Shown here: positions 10,800 to 22,300 of the stretch, one piece after another
How positions within the stretch are numbered: position 1 is the stretch's first letter
Layout: the number at the start of each line of letters is the position of its first letter
Source of the DNA: Hygrophila difformis
Taxonomy: Eukaryota > Streptophyta > Magnoliopsida > Lamiales > Acanthaceae
Length of the DNA stretch: 64,000 nucleotides
Assembly: GCA_030278955.1 (NCBI GenBank)
Contig: JAOANR010000002.1
Span: 18,648,057-18,712,056, forward strand
Direction: 5' to 3'
Position numbers and translations under genes: made by a program
Notes under the pieces: model-generated
What the model was told of the DNA's origin: nothing
The model's input: the letters and a program-made list of their open reading frames with translations, nothing else
Databases searched by the model: none

Positions 10800-12965
10800 A
10801 CAATAGAAGGTATGGAAAATAACAAAAAAAAATAAATAAAAAAAACATTTTCGTGGGCCCGCGCGGTGTCCGCGCGGCGGCGCGCGGTGACCGCGCGGCC
10901 ACAACAGGTTGAAAAAAAGGGGCTCGCGCGGGGCGCGGGCCACTCCGCCCCATTTCCACTTCCGTGGCTTCTTCTAGTTTGTTCCCAAATTCTTTCTCTC
11001 ATCCTCCAATTCTCCTATTCCCGACTTCGATTTCCCATTGCAAGGTATGTTTCTACTACTTCCACTTGCCAATTTCAATTTTAATGCTTCGATTAGCTTT
11101 GATTTTTGGGTGAATTTCGAAGTTAGGGTTTAGGGATAAGAATTGGGGATTTGTCATTTTTAGACTTAATTCGTGCAATTCGCGAGTTTATGTGATACTT
11201 GGTGTTATTTTTGTTGATTAGGAAGTATTTGTGCAACAATGTATACCTAGTTTGGGGAAGTTTTTACTAGATTCCATGCTTTAGGAGGAATATGAATTTC
11301 CCGATTTGTATTGGTATTGCGGGCATGAGAATGAGTTCGTTGTTGTTGTTTTGTGCCCTATTATGCTGATGAGTTATTCCCATGTGTTTACAAGTAAACT
11401 TTGAATTTGATTTATTGCGCACACAACATGTTTGACTAAATGTCCCAAAGAGTTTTGCAATTTGATTTATCCTCTTGAATCGCTCGTGTTAGAGCCTACA
11501 CTTCATGTTCTTGCGTTTTTCTGCCCTATACTTGGTGTAGTCGTTGTGTAGGATTTATCCTTATATTTGGTATTGGTTGGGTATCTGCAGGATGCTGCTT
11601 TTCTTGTGGGTTGTATTGGTTGGGTATCTGCAGGATGCTGCTTTTCTTGTGGGTTGTCTGGGCATCTCTCATGGTTCTTCCGGGGGCCAAGAGGCGAGCC
11701 ACTCGGCATGATGCAGCTGGCCCTAGTACTGCTGCTCCGGTGATGCCGGATACTGATGACAGTGAGTCCGAGGAGGACGAGGAGCAGCGGGGCCCTAGAC
11801 TCAGGGGTTTTCCTGACGAGGAGCGTCCTCGTCGACACAATAGGTATCGGTTTGCGACGATGGCCTCTCAGGAGTTCTTTTTCGACGAGCTTTGTCGGAA
11901 CAGGGCTTATGTTCTGGAGAGAGGCATGTATCCTCGTCATATGGACGATGACAGGGTTAGTCCAGTTTTGGACCTTCTTCAGTGGACTGGACTCGCGCGC
12001 CATCCCGAGGGCATTGCTTCCGGTTATTTAGCTATGGAGGTCATCGCCAACATTGGCGGTCTTGGGGAGAACAGCGACTTATCTCGAGTCTGGGTTCGGG
12101 GTCGCCATCTAGACTTTAGTGCTCGGGCGATCAACGTCTACTTCGGCCTTCCTGACGACGGCGTATTCCGGCCACAACCTGAGGGTCGTATACCCCCGCC
12201 TGCGTGGGGCGTTTTGTGCACTGAGGTGGCACCTCGGCTCGAGCATGATCACGAGCTGCGATTGGCGACGATGGACTCTCCGTGGCGCGAGCTTGCTCAG
12301 ATATGGTTAGGCCGTGTCCGGCCGATTACCCGGAGCCATATCGTTCTAGACCACGTCTATGAGACTATTTGCTTTATTGCCCGAGGTGGTAGGGTGAATG
12401 TTGGGGCTTGTATCGCAGACAACCTGAGGGGTATGCGCCGAGGACGAGGAGTAGGGTGATTACCCGTATTCACCTTATTTGTGGGATGTGTGCGGCTCAG
12501 GGGATCCGTACGACACCAGAGACGGATCCGTATGAGCTAGCCGCTGGCGGCTACTACCGTATCCCTACCTGCGCTGCTCGGCGCAGTGCTTTACGACGTG
12601 GGGCTCCTCCGGCTGTCCTTCGCCCGGAGCCCAACGGTGATGGTTTGATTCTGGTTGTCCCTCCTGAGCAGCGACCTCCACCTCCCGTGGTTCCCCATCA
12701 GGATCCGGAGGTGCCGCAGATACTTCAGATGATGCAGGGTATGCAGCTTAGTATGGATGCTGGGTTTGCTCGTATGGACGCTGGGTTTGCAGCCGGGCAG
12801 GCTCGTTATGACGCTTTGGATGCCAGGATGGATCTATACCAGGCTCGCATGGCTACGATCAATACGAGGCAGCTGGAGCAGCAGGCCACCATGACCGACA
12901 TGTATGCCTACATGCGTCAGATGGACGAGTATATGCGTCGTCAGTTCCCGCCTCCCGACCAGTGA
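10800..12965 (+). pseudogene. Antisense passenger gene, plant-transposon-protein-like, copy 2
   Basis: This is the better-preserved copy. A likely 5'UTR intron runs from donor GTATGT at 11045 to an acceptor ending at 11590. A 43-bp stretch across that acceptor is tandemly duplicated here only (about 11572-11657). The coding frame then runs from ATG 11635 or 11671 through the whole central domain (LDFSARAINVYFGLP, VLDHVYETICFIAR, NVGACIADNLRGM) to a stop at 12457-12459. The rest (RSRVITRIHLICGMCAAQGI, a Pro-rich linker, then a Met/Asp/Ala coiled-coil tail ending RRQFPPPDQ at 12965) is in an overlapping frame. One frame change near 12440 therefore separates the two halves in both copies. I infer it was a single protein of about 430 residues. 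The role is unknown; related ORFs in other plant retroelements are also antisense. Confidence 0.6.
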
Positions 12966-13283
12966 TTCTTCGTCTCTGCATTTCCTCTTTAGGCTCGTAG
13001 TAGTAGTGTTTTATTCGGTTGTTTTCTATGAGACTGTATAACGATGATCTTGCTGTTTATGTTTAGTAGTTTATGCTTCCGTTGTATTCTTGCTTAGTTG
13101 TTTGGTTTGACTGTTATCATTTAGCGAAAATGTTGTGGAACCATTCTGGTTCGTTCGTTTTTTTTCGATCATTTAGGGCTGAAGGATTTCAAAAGAAAAA
13201 TCAGCTTGCATTTTATTCCTTAAAAGAAATTTAATACAAGTAATAGGATGCGCAAAATAAATGTACTATCTAAGATAAAGTAT
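12966..13283. other. Junction between passenger gene and ORF0, copy 2
   Basis: No gene seen; counterpart of 4579-4890. It holds the likely 3'UTR of the passenger gene and then element sequence downstream of ORF0. Confidence 0.4.
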
Positions 13284-13883
13284 CTAAAGGATCTCTGCGT
13301 CCTCTGGCAGAGTAGTGGGGTCTTCCGTTGGATCATCCTCATCAGAGACTTGGCCGGTGCCCAAGGGTCCATGAAACACTGGGGATGGTGGATCGACGGC
13401 TTTTGGAGCTGGTTCGGGTGACTCCTCCAGATGGTTCTCCACGGGGCTCGGGTTTGACGACGGGCGGACCATGTGGGGCCAGAGTCCAAGGGTTCCGTAG
13501 CGTCCACAGATAAGGTCTGAGGGGCTCTCTACTGGGGGTGTTGGGCTTCGTGGTCCCATCAAATGGTCTTCCACAGGGCTATATGGTACTACTATGTCAG
13601 TGAGGTCAAGCAGGTCCGTCCCTAGATCCTCGATTCTATCTATCATCGCATCGCCCCGTTCGGTGAGCTTTTGCACTTGAGTTTCTAAGTCTTTTATGCG
13701 TCCTTGATCAGCGGCTCTCAAGTTCAGGAAGTGTTGGAGGTCAACTTCCCTTAAGTCTCCCATTTGGTGCAGATTTGCCTCCAAGTGAGCTATACGATTT
13801 TTCATTTGTTGTATGGTTTGTTGAGAATCAAGGTGAACGTTCATCATTTTGATCATCAAGTTCATCATATCTTGACTAGCCAT
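13284..13883 (-). CDS. ORF0: small acidic coiled-coil protein upstream of gag, array copy 2 (intact)
   Basis: An unbroken 199-residue reading frame on the element's sense strand, between PBS and former gag. Residues 1-80 are Met/Gln/Leu-rich and look like a coiled coil (MASQDMMNLMIKMMNVHLDS, then IQQMKNRIAHLEANL). The middle is Pro-rich (PRSPTPPVESP). The C-terminus carries SPVFHGPLGTG followed by DEDDPTEDPTT. Element B encodes a protein of the same layout with nearly the same C-terminal motif, and element A has an acidic coiled-coil ORF in the same place. I do not recognise a known family. It could be a second structural or regulatory protein of these chromoviruses. A host gene is unlikely, because it travels with the elements. 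Confidence 0.7.
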   Translation of the reverse strand: MASQDMMNLMIKMMNVHLDSQQTIQQMKNRIAHLEANLHQMGDLREVDLQHFLNLRAADQGRIKDLETQVQKLTERGDAMIDRIEDLGTDLLDLTDIVVPYSPVEDHLMGPRSPTPPVESPSDLICGRYGTLGLWPHMVRPSSNPSPVENHLEESPEPAPKAVDPPSPVFHGPLGTGQVSDEDDPTEDPTTLPEDAEIL

Positions 13884-14215
13884 CTAGCGCAAGCAAAAGA
13901 TGTAGGTTTATATTCACCAAGATTCTAGGTTAAACTTTGCCAAGATTCTAAGTTAAAAATTCGCCAAGATTCTAAGTTAAAATTCGCCAAGATTCTAAGT
14001 TTTTTAAATAAAGGAGATGCAATGTGCAAATGCAAATGATGATTTCCCCCCAAAAATAATTCATGTACTATATATATATATATTTTTTTCCATGGGTTTC
14101 AAAATAATTTTTTTTTCCATGGAAATAATACTTTAAAATTTAAAATAATAGTCAAAATATTAATAGTAGTTTAAAAATAATAATGGTTTAAAAATATTAG
14201 TTTAAAAATAGCCGG
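13884..14215. other. Element leader between ORF0 and PBS, copy 2
   Basis: AT-rich untranslated leader with the same four imperfect 'CGCCAAGATTCTAAGTT' type repeats as copy 1 (about 13910-13998) and a run of TA dinucleotides near 14070. No ORF. Confidence 0.5.
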
Positions 14216-14227
14216 GCTCTGATACTA
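14216..14227 (-). other. Primer binding site, initiator tRNA-Met type (one mismatch)
   Basis: The minus strand reads TAGTATCAGAGC, identical to the copy-1 PBS, three bases from the LTR end at 14231. Confidence 0.8.
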
Positions 14228-14230
14228 ACT

Positions 14231-16807
14231 TGTAACACCCCGATTTTTGGTCACCCAGGTCGGGATGTCACCGCCACACCTCCCTAGTAAGACACGGTTT
14301 CTCCGGCTTACTAAAGAGATGCAATGCTATGTATTTCAATATTTAAAAGATTTGCAAACAGCCCATACAATATAAATTCGAAAATAATAATATCATAATG
14401 CAGCGGAAATAATATTTAAGTATAATATTGCAGCGGAAATGTAAATAAGACCGACATGGTCAAAACACGGGTTAAACAGGCCCGTTTATTCTATAGTCTA
14501 ATGCAAGAATTTAAAAATAAAGTTTTGCAAAATATAGTTCCCCATGCATGAACGTGCTCATGTTTGTTCCACATACTCTGTAAGGAAAAGGAAAAATAAA
14601 CGGTTTGGTCAGCACAACTTGCTGAGTAAGTTAACACATGCATGATCATAGGGTTTAAAAGCCATTAGTTTAATATTTACATAAAAACATGATAATAAGC
14701 CATAAATAATTCAACTTAATTATCTAACTAATTTGCATAATATTTCATGGCACTAGTCAACAATACATTTAGCACAATTTAAAATGAAAGCCATAATTAA
14801 TTTAAACAGAGCATTTAACAATTTAAACGATAACTATAAATAATCCAATTTATTTTAAATTCCCCATTACATCCCCGATTTAGTAATTTCAAGTGTTTCA
14901 CGATTGCATCGCGATCTCGACAAGTTTAGCCGGAAACCGGCGGCCGCAACCGTATCTGCCATACCCAGTACCACTCCGGAGCCTCGGGAAACTCATGTGG
15001 ATGTTCACGAGAGTGTAGGCCATATATCTCATGCCGTTTTGGCAATATTATATCTCAATTTCGCGCGGGGTCACCATCGTCCATAAAGGCACGAAGTGAA
15101 GCAGTTAGGGGGCACCCTGCAGAGCACTCACCCCTAATTTTAATTTATCAAGTTTGTAAGGGGATTTATTTTAAAAATTCTGATTTCACTTAAGTTATTT
15201 AGAAAGAGATCTCGACTCGTTTCAACCCTAAAGGCTAATTCCATCGTTTCAACAAGATTTCAAGATTTGACTCCGGTAAACCGCTGTTTACTCTAATAAA
15301 ATTAATTTAAAACCAGATTCAAGTCAAAAATTCTGAGAATTTACCACTGACTCGGAAACACCGAGATGAACAACTTTCGCGTTTTAACTTTTTCAATCCG
15401 AGATACCGAAACAGGTCAAAAACATCGATTTTCATAGAAACATTAATCTGTCCGAATTTAGCTTACAGAAGTTCAAGATTTTCAAGATCTACCATAGCAA
15501 ATCAACTCCAAACTTAACGAAATTTTACAGAGACCTTTTTAAGATATTTGTCTACAACTTTCATTTCGGCTAAAGATCTAAATCGGCCTGGAACCCTAGT
15601 AAAAAATGTCAACAAGTTCAGACCTAAGTTCTGTCAAGAATTTCGAGATTCAAATCTTAGCAGTTCGGTTTCGGGTGGATTTCCCATATCAAATCATCAC
15701 GAAAAATTCAGAAAACTTTACAAGAGATAGATCTAAGCCTTAGGAACATTTTTCGTGTTTTAAGTTTTTTCGTTTGAAGACTTTTAAGGGTTCGGAAAAA
15801 TTGGACAAAATTGCTGCGCCGGTAGAAATCACATGTTGACAGATTTTTGAAAGTTTTGATTAAGCTTTTAGATTTAAGTGTTTTAATTACTCCCAAAACC
15901 ATGTAAGTGTCAACTTACAGATTTCCAGTCGTCCGGGAACGTCGATTTCGGAGGCGTGGCTTCCAGTCCACCGTTTATCCTCTCCGTTCGTCGGGTTCTT
16001 CGTTCTAGATCCGATTCGGGGTGTAGAGAAGAAAAAGACTAAGTTAGGGTTTCGTTTTTGAATTAAAAACGAGATGGATGAATGGATCAGACTTACCACG
16101 ACGTTGGAAGACTTCCCGAATTCGTCCAAACAGTCTCTAGCTCGGTTTTGGTGCCTCCGATGACTTCCGGATCTAGGGTTTTGTGTATAGAGAGTATCGT
16201 AGGGTTTTGAAAAGTGTTCGGGGCTGCCAAAAGGTGTTATTTATAGATAGGCATGACCTAGGGACGTCCAGGGTCGGCCTTGGGTAGTCTTGAGCCGAAA
16301 GGTGTTCAACCGAAGTCGGAAAATCCGGATTCGGGCGAGTGAATCTCGCAACCGGCGAATCTGTCGCGTGCGCGGTCGTGGCGCGCCGTTTCCCCCTTTA
16401 CCGCGCGGCCACCGCGCGGCCCTCGCCTGGACTTCGGTCCGGGCGGGTCGTGCGATCCGTCGTGCCTTTCCTCCTCTCTTTCGGACTTCTATCCCTCTAT
16501 GCTCCCGGATTCCGATTTCCGGGCCATCTTCGGGTTCCTATTCCGTATCGTCATTTCCCTCGGATCTAAATTTATGTTTGAACTCGAAAATTTTCGAGTC
16601 CATTGGTGTCGGGTACACATGTAACAATTTATTCATCTTTATTTAATTCTTTTTATTTAACTAAATTCCTTTTTAAGTTAAATTTCATTTCTCATTTCCT
16701 TATCTTTATTTATTTTATTTGCTGAATTTATTTATTTATTGTATTTATTTTATTTATTGTTTATTTATTTAATTATTTGTTTTATGTTGCAAAATTCTCG
16801 GGTATTA
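14231..16807 (-). repeat. Right C-family LTR (5' LTR of the array)
   Basis: It matches the middle LTR from 14231 up to 16807, where similarity stops in GGTATTA. That is two bases short of the inner junction (GGTATTACA in the left copy). What follows is unrelated. The outermost 5' end therefore coincides with the inner LTR start and not with the outer one at 8646. TATA-like sequence lies near 16234-16241. Confidence 0.85.
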
Positions 16808-17419
16808 TCGTAAGTGGCCGACAAGAGAATGTGGAAAATTGACAAAAAAGATGCCACCCGAGGACAATAATGCAGCAGGATAATAATGTAACTAGCTGGA
16901 ATCCAAAGCAAGTGACGAACGCAGTGACGTCACAATAAATTAAAGAGTGTTTGGGATCCGTGACTGAAGTCCGCGGACGCCTATAAATGGAGAAGTTTGA
17001 AGCAGATGGAAGGCATCGAAAAATCCTCCCAACTCTTCAAAATATTTGTAATATTTCCTTTCGAGTCTGTAAAAGTATGGGGTATTTCCCCAATAGTCTT
17101 GTATCCTCCATGAGGAAATAAGTGTCTGTCTTCTCCATTAGGGGAAATTATGTTTGAATAATATTTTTAACATTTCTTCAGTAAAATCGAGGCTTCCAAA
17201 TATCCCAAATATCCCGATAATATAGTTAAAACCCCTTATTCATATCTTGATACGTCCTAAGGTAGGAAACGAAATAGGACTGTGCTGTTTGTTGCTGAAG
17301 GAGCGAAGAATCGGTGGACCATCAGTCACGGCTGCGTGGTTGGAGGAAGTCCGTAAAATTCCAGAGCTTATGAAACCCGACAACAAGGCGGTCAAAGCCA
17401 AAGTATGAAGTTTAGTGAT
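16808..17419 (+). other. Pararetrovirus-like (caulimovirid) promoter and leader segment, partial
   Basis: This segment is unlike its neighbours. It has paired TGACG motifs with 7-bp spacing, a TATA box, an AATAAG about 120 bp further on and a leader without long ORFs, which is the order seen in 35S-type caulimovirid promoters. From about 17283 a short open stretch (KERRIGGPSVTAAWLEEVRK) ends at TGA 17403-17405 and may be coding relic. The segment is cut by the N gap. Alternatives are an LTR or a solo LTR of another element. No viral protein can be identified. Confidence 0.35.
16913..16988 (+). promoter_or_regulatory. as-1-like element plus TATA box
   Basis: TGACG at 16913-16917 and TGACG at 16925-16929 are separated by exactly 7 bp, the as-1 spacing bound by plant TGA bZIP factors. 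TATAAAT follows at 16982-16988. The 52-bp distance from the second TGACG to TATA is longer than in the CaMV 35S promoter. Binding is inferred, not shown. Confidence 0.5.
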
Positions 17420-17919
17420 NNNNNNNNNNNNNNNNNNNNNNNNNNNNNNNNNNNNNNNNNNNNNNNNNNNNNNNNNNNNNNNNNNNNNNNNNNNNNNNNN
17501 NNNNNNNNNNNNNNNNNNNNNNNNNNNNNNNNNNNNNNNNNNNNNNNNNNNNNNNNNNNNNNNNNNNNNNNNNNNNNNNNNNNNNNNNNNNNNNNNNNNN
17601 NNNNNNNNNNNNNNNNNNNNNNNNNNNNNNNNNNNNNNNNNNNNNNNNNNNNNNNNNNNNNNNNNNNNNNNNNNNNNNNNNNNNNNNNNNNNNNNNNNNN
17701 NNNNNNNNNNNNNNNNNNNNNNNNNNNNNNNNNNNNNNNNNNNNNNNNNNNNNNNNNNNNNNNNNNNNNNNNNNNNNNNNNNNNNNNNNNNNNNNNNNNN
17801 NNNNNNNNNNNNNNNNNNNNNNNNNNNNNNNNNNNNNNNNNNNNNNNNNNNNNNNNNNNNNNNNNNNNNNNNNNNNNNNNNNNNNNNNNNNNNNNNNNNN
17901 NNNNNNNNNNNNNNNNNNN
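17420..17919. other. Assembly gap (500 N)
   Basis: Exactly 500 Ns, so probably a fixed-size placeholder. The right side resumes inside the 5' LTR of element B. By comparison with the 3' LTR, about 2.5 kb of that LTR should be missing here. Confidence 0.95.
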
Positions 17920-18111
17920 ATCCATGCATGATGATTTTTACTATCGTACTTTGATTGAAGTATTAATAAATTCCGGATTCATTGTTGAATGTTTTTAAAA
18001 CTTTGCATACCCATAAGCCTTGCACCTCCTTAGCGAGCTCGGGAATCCGTGTCTTGCTAGGAGATGCGGCGGTGACACCTCGGCCTGGGTTATCAAATCC
18101 GGGGTGTTACA
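17920..18111 (+). repeat. 3' end of the element B 5' LTR
   Basis: Matches 26569-26757 of the 3' LTR and ends GGGGTGTTACA directly before the PBS. Confidence 0.9.
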
Positions 18112-18114
18112 AGT

Positions 18115-18126
18115 TGGTATCAGAGC
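18115..18126 (+). other. Primer binding site, initiator tRNA-Met, element B
   Basis: TGGTATCAGAGC, a perfect match to the usual plant iMet PBS, three bases after the 5' LTR. Confidence 0.95.
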
Positions 18127-18482
18127 CCGGAATTTTATTTTGAAGCTATTATTATTATTAGTAATATTTTTATTATAATTATTTTGATACTAATATTTTA
18201 AAACCCTAGTAATATTTTTAAGTATATTACTTTTACAGACCACTATTTTTGTCTAGTCCAAAAATTTATTTATAGCCCAATGTTTTAGCCAAGAAAAGAA
18301 AAAAAAAACTTTTCGGCCCACTATAGAGGCCCAACCTTTAGCAATTTATTCTAAACATACGAATAAATTAAATTTTAAAGGGGAAAGGGCTCACATCTGC
18401 ATGTTGCATATAGATCTAATTCCTGCACATCTTGACCATGCATAAAACACACTCTAACTTTAACCTACCGTGTCAATGCCAG

Positions 18483-19010
18483 ATGGCTGCTTCGAACGCA
18501 AACATGATCAACCTATTAATGAGGTTGATCGAAGCCTACCTCGGAACCCCTCAAAACGTGAACAACTTCAGGCTAAGAGCAGAACAAATGGAGGCCAACC
18601 TAGGTCACCTGGCTAACCTAGGGGGAGCGGGGCACCAAGACCTGACCCAACTCCAAACCCAAATCAACGAACTCCAGGCCCACGAGACTGAGCTTCGGGC
18701 CCAACTGGACAACATAGAGACCGAAGCAGGGGTCCTGGGATATCAACTGCTTCACTGGAAGGATGACTTGCCTCCACATGCCCCCCTTGGCCCAGGAGCT
18801 CCTCCCGCAGCTAACCCCGTTGCTGACCCTGTCGCCAACCCGACAGCCGCACCGACTCCAGTTGCCACCATCGATCCTGTTCCTACTACTGGACCCGCTT
18901 GGCCAGCAAGCCCGGTGTTCCATGGGCCCCTTGGCACGGGCGCCATCGAGGACGCAAGTGATGAGGACGACCCCATGGAGGATCCGACTACCTACCCTTC
19001 CCAGGCTTAG
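18483..19010 (+). CDS. ORF0 of element B
   Basis: 175 residues between PBS and gag. The frame is open from ATG 18432, but I chose ATG 18483 because MAASNANMINLLMRLIEAYL aligns with the start of the array ORF0 (MASQDMMNLMIKMMNVHL). Residues 1-85 look like a coiled coil (RLRAEQMEANLGHL, LQTQINELQAHETELRAQL). Residues 95-140 are Pro/Ala-rich. The C-terminus has SPVFHGPLGTG and DEDDPMEDPTT, almost identical to the array protein even though the coiled-coil part has diverged. The frame is intact while the downstream gag-pol has three stops. Function unknown. Confidence 0.7.
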   Translation: MAASNANMINLLMRLIEAYLGTPQNVNNFRLRAEQMEANLGHLANLGGAGHQDLTQLQTQINELQAHETELRAQLDNIETEAGVLGYQLLHWKDDLPPHAPLGPGAPPAANPVADPVANPTAAPTPVATIDPVPTTGPAWPASPVFHGPLGTGAIEDASDEDDPMEDPTTYPSQA

Positions 19011-19364
19011 GGGATTATCGACACATTATTCCTATTGTTCTCTTTCCTATTTTCCCGAACTATTTTCAGGATCTTTGCTACTTGTCGCTTGTACCGAAAC
19101 AAAAATTTCTACTAGGCAATAAAGTCACAAACACCTATCTTATACACCATCTTTATATCTTATCAAAGCGTCGATAGACAAACAACGTATCTATTTCTGC
19201 ATAACAAAGCGACAAGTACCTCGAACCCTAAAACCCTAAACGACTGAATGAATAAATGCAAATACTAACCAACTCCTGATAAGCACCATTCCATTTAGCA
19301 AAACACTTTTTCCCACACTTTATCGAATCTCCCTGAACTCTAAACCTTCCTTGGTTGTAACAGG
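19011..19364 (+). other. Spacer between ORF0 and gag, element B
   Basis: 354 bp, AT-rich with an AATAAA at 19120-19125. It could be a leader or spacer allowing separate expression of ORF0 and gag-pol. No ORF or RNA feature is seen. Confidence 0.4.
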
Positions 19365-22300
19365 ATGGCACCCCGAGGACGACCAAGGACCTTCCCTGCC
19401 ACCCCCAACACCCACGGCACGCCGGGACAACCCAATGAGCAGGCACCTAACGCGGAGGTGCCGAACCCGGCAGGACCGATGCCTAACCCTGCGGAAGGGC
19501 GAATGAGGAATATGGAAGAATTACTAATCGCACTGGGTAATGCTTACGTTAACCAGGGTTAAGCTGCCGCGGCGCCACCACCGGAAGCGAGGATCAACTA
19601 CTTGGCTGCGGTGAACCCCTACCGGCCTCCTTATTACGTCGGGGAGGAAGACCCCGCTAAGCTGGAAGAATGGTTGAGAACCTTCGACAAACTGTTGAAG
19701 GCGGTAAGATGCCCGGAGGGGGAGAAGGTCCACGTGGCCTCGTACTATCTGGGTGGCGAGGCCGACGACTGGTGGCAGGCTACCCAGGGGAAGCTGGCAG
19801 AGGATGATGAACCTTACTCGTGGAACGAGTTCATGGAGTTACTCCGGGAGCGCTTCTACCCAATGAGTACTAAGGCAGCACTGTACGAGGAGTTCTCATC
19901 CCTGAAGCAAGGAGAGAAATCTGTTCAAGAATACTATGCACGGTTTAAGGAGTTGGTGAGATTTGCGCCCAGGATGGTACCTACGGACGGGGAGAAGGCG
20001 CAAAAGTTCGAAATGGGATTGAACTTGTCGATTCGGGAGGTGATCACTGGAGTTAACTACCCGGACCTGCAATCTGTCTACGATCGGGCAGTAGCAGTAG
20101 CACGAGTGCAACAGCTAAAGAGGAAGGCTGCTGGGGAATCTAGCCGAGGGGCGCAAGGACCAGACAAGAGGAACAGGGATAACAGGACGGGCAACACTAC
20201 TGGCGGGGACAACTTTCGGCGAGGTCCGAACGAGAATGCTCAGAACAACAATGGTCGAAATGTCAACCAAGGAGGGCGAGTGCCGCCGTGCCTAAGGTGT
20301 GGCAGGCCGCACCTGGTGAGGAGATGTCCTCAGGTAGGCGAGTGCTTCCGGTGCGGCTGAATTGGCCATCGGAGGGAGGAATGTCGAACCCGACTTGAGA
20401 ACATCACAAAGAGAGAAGATTTGGTCATTGGACCTAACGAGCCGTTCAACCAGGGAGGTAGAAACGGCAACAATCAAGGATATCGGCCTCCTCCGAATCC
20501 GAACCAACGCCCTCCGAACCAGCAGCAAAACGTAAATCCAAATCAAAACCAGCCAGCCAATCAAGGGAGGCCGATGGGGAGGTTGAACGTGATCAACCAG
20601 GCTGACATACCCGTGCAGGGGGACGTGATGGCAGGTACTTTCCATGTCCTAAGTACTCCACTTAGAGTCTTATTTGATTCCGGAGCCAGTTGTTCGATTG
20701 TATCTTCGAGAGTCGTAACTGAACTAGATCTACCTAAGTGCGAGATGATTAGCTTAGGCATCCAACTGCCCTCTGGAGAAGTAATAGCATGCTCTAAACG
20801 CTACAATGGAATACCTGTAGTAATAAAGAACGTAGAGTTTTTCGCAAACTTAGTAGAGTTCAACGTTAGAGACTTTGACGTCATACTAGGAATGGATTGG
20901 CTAACCCGGTATAAGGCCGTGATCGAGTGCCAAAAGCAAAAGATCACGCTGTCGAAAAGTAGGGGAAAAAGAGTCATCTTCTACTCTCAACCCCCTAAGA
21001 AATCTAACAAGATAGTCAACGTCCTAGAGTTATGTAGCCTAATTCGTAAGGGCCACGCGTTATACGCATGCTACGTTCATAACCTCGAGGCTGAAGGAGT
21101 AAAGATAGACAACATTCCGGTGGTAAGAGAGTACCCGGATGTGTTCCCGGAAGACGTTCCCGGCATGCCCCCTGAGAGGGATCTCGAGTTCACCATAGAT
21201 CTCATCCCGGGAACGGAACCTGTCTCAAAGGCTCCTTACCGCATGGCGCCACCGGAGATGAAGGAGCTAAAGGAGCAGCTCGAAGAATTGCTGGAAAAGG
21301 GATATATCAGACCGAGTACGTCTCCATGGGGAGCACCGGTCTTGTTCGTCAAGAAGAAGGATGGGAGTTTGCGACTGTGTATCGACTATAGAGGACTTAA
21401 TCAAGTCACTATCAAGAACAAGTACCCGTTGCCCAGAATCGAGGATCTGTTCGACCAGCTGAAGGGAGCTACTGTGTTCTCCAAGATCGACTTGCGTTCG
21501 GGATATCATCAACTGCGAATCGCTGAGAAGGACATCCCAAAGACAGCGTTCAGGACTCGCTATGGACACTACGAATTCACAGTACTGTCATTCGGACTAA
21601 CGAACGCCCCGGCAATGTTCATGGACCTCATGAACAACGTGTTCCGAGGGCTATTAGATCAATGCGTAGTGGTATTCATAGACGACATCTTGATCTACTC
21701 AAGGGACGAGGAAGAACATTCCGAGCACTTACATAAAGTGCTGAGGATCCTCCGAGAAAATCAGCTATACGGGAAGTTGTCCAAATGCGACTTCTGGCTG
21801 AGGGAAGTAACATTCCTTGGGCATATCGTATCCGCCAGCGGAGTGGCGGTAGACCAGGCAAAGATCTCGGCAGTAACCGAGTGGGTACCACCAAAGAGCC
21901 CAACGGAGATAAGAAGTTTTCTCGGACTGGCGGGCTACTACAGGCGATTTGTCCAGGACTTCTCCAAAATCGCCCGCCCATTGACCCAACTGCTGAAGAA
22001 GGGGGTGAAGTACGACTGGACTGGCGAGTGCGAAGCCGCATTCCAGGAGCTGAAGAAACGACTTACCACGGCGCCAGTGTTGGCGTTACCATCAGAGAAT
22101 GGAGACTTCGAGGTGTATAGCGACGCCTCGAGAGAAGGACTGGGATGCGTACTAATGCAGGATCAAAGAGTCATAGCGTACGCATCACGACAGCTAAAAC
22201 CACACGAGCAGAACTATCCGACGCACGACCTAGAACTGGCCGCGGTCGTGTTCGCCCTGAAAATTTGGAGACACTATCTCTATGGGCGGAAGTGTCGGAT

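Larger units (their letters stand above)
1..16807 (-). mobile_element. Tandem array of a defective chromovirus (family C), LTR-int-LTR-int-LTR
   Basis: Two head-to-tail copies of one minus-strand Ty3/gypsy element share LTRs. The interval from base 1 recurs at 8391 and again at about 16774, so the periods are about 8390 and 8383 bp. Each unit read on the minus strand holds an LTR, a PBS, ORF0, an antisense passenger gene, a truncated pol and a PPT. The LTRs at 5835-8426 and 14231-16807 are near-identical, and the leftmost LTR runs off the window. The layout is what unequal crossing-over between LTRs produces. Both copies share the same large gag/PR/RT replacement and the same integrase deletion, so the element was already defective when duplicated. 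The copies have since gained different frameshifts. Confidence 0.85.

Noticed and set aside
17240..17998. Long open frames across the N gap
   Set aside because: They consist almost only of unknown residues and are artefacts of the 500 Ns.
18115..18126. tRNA gene
   Set aside because: The 12 bases complementary to initiator tRNA-Met are a retroelement primer binding site; no cloverleaf surrounds it here or at the other PBS copies.
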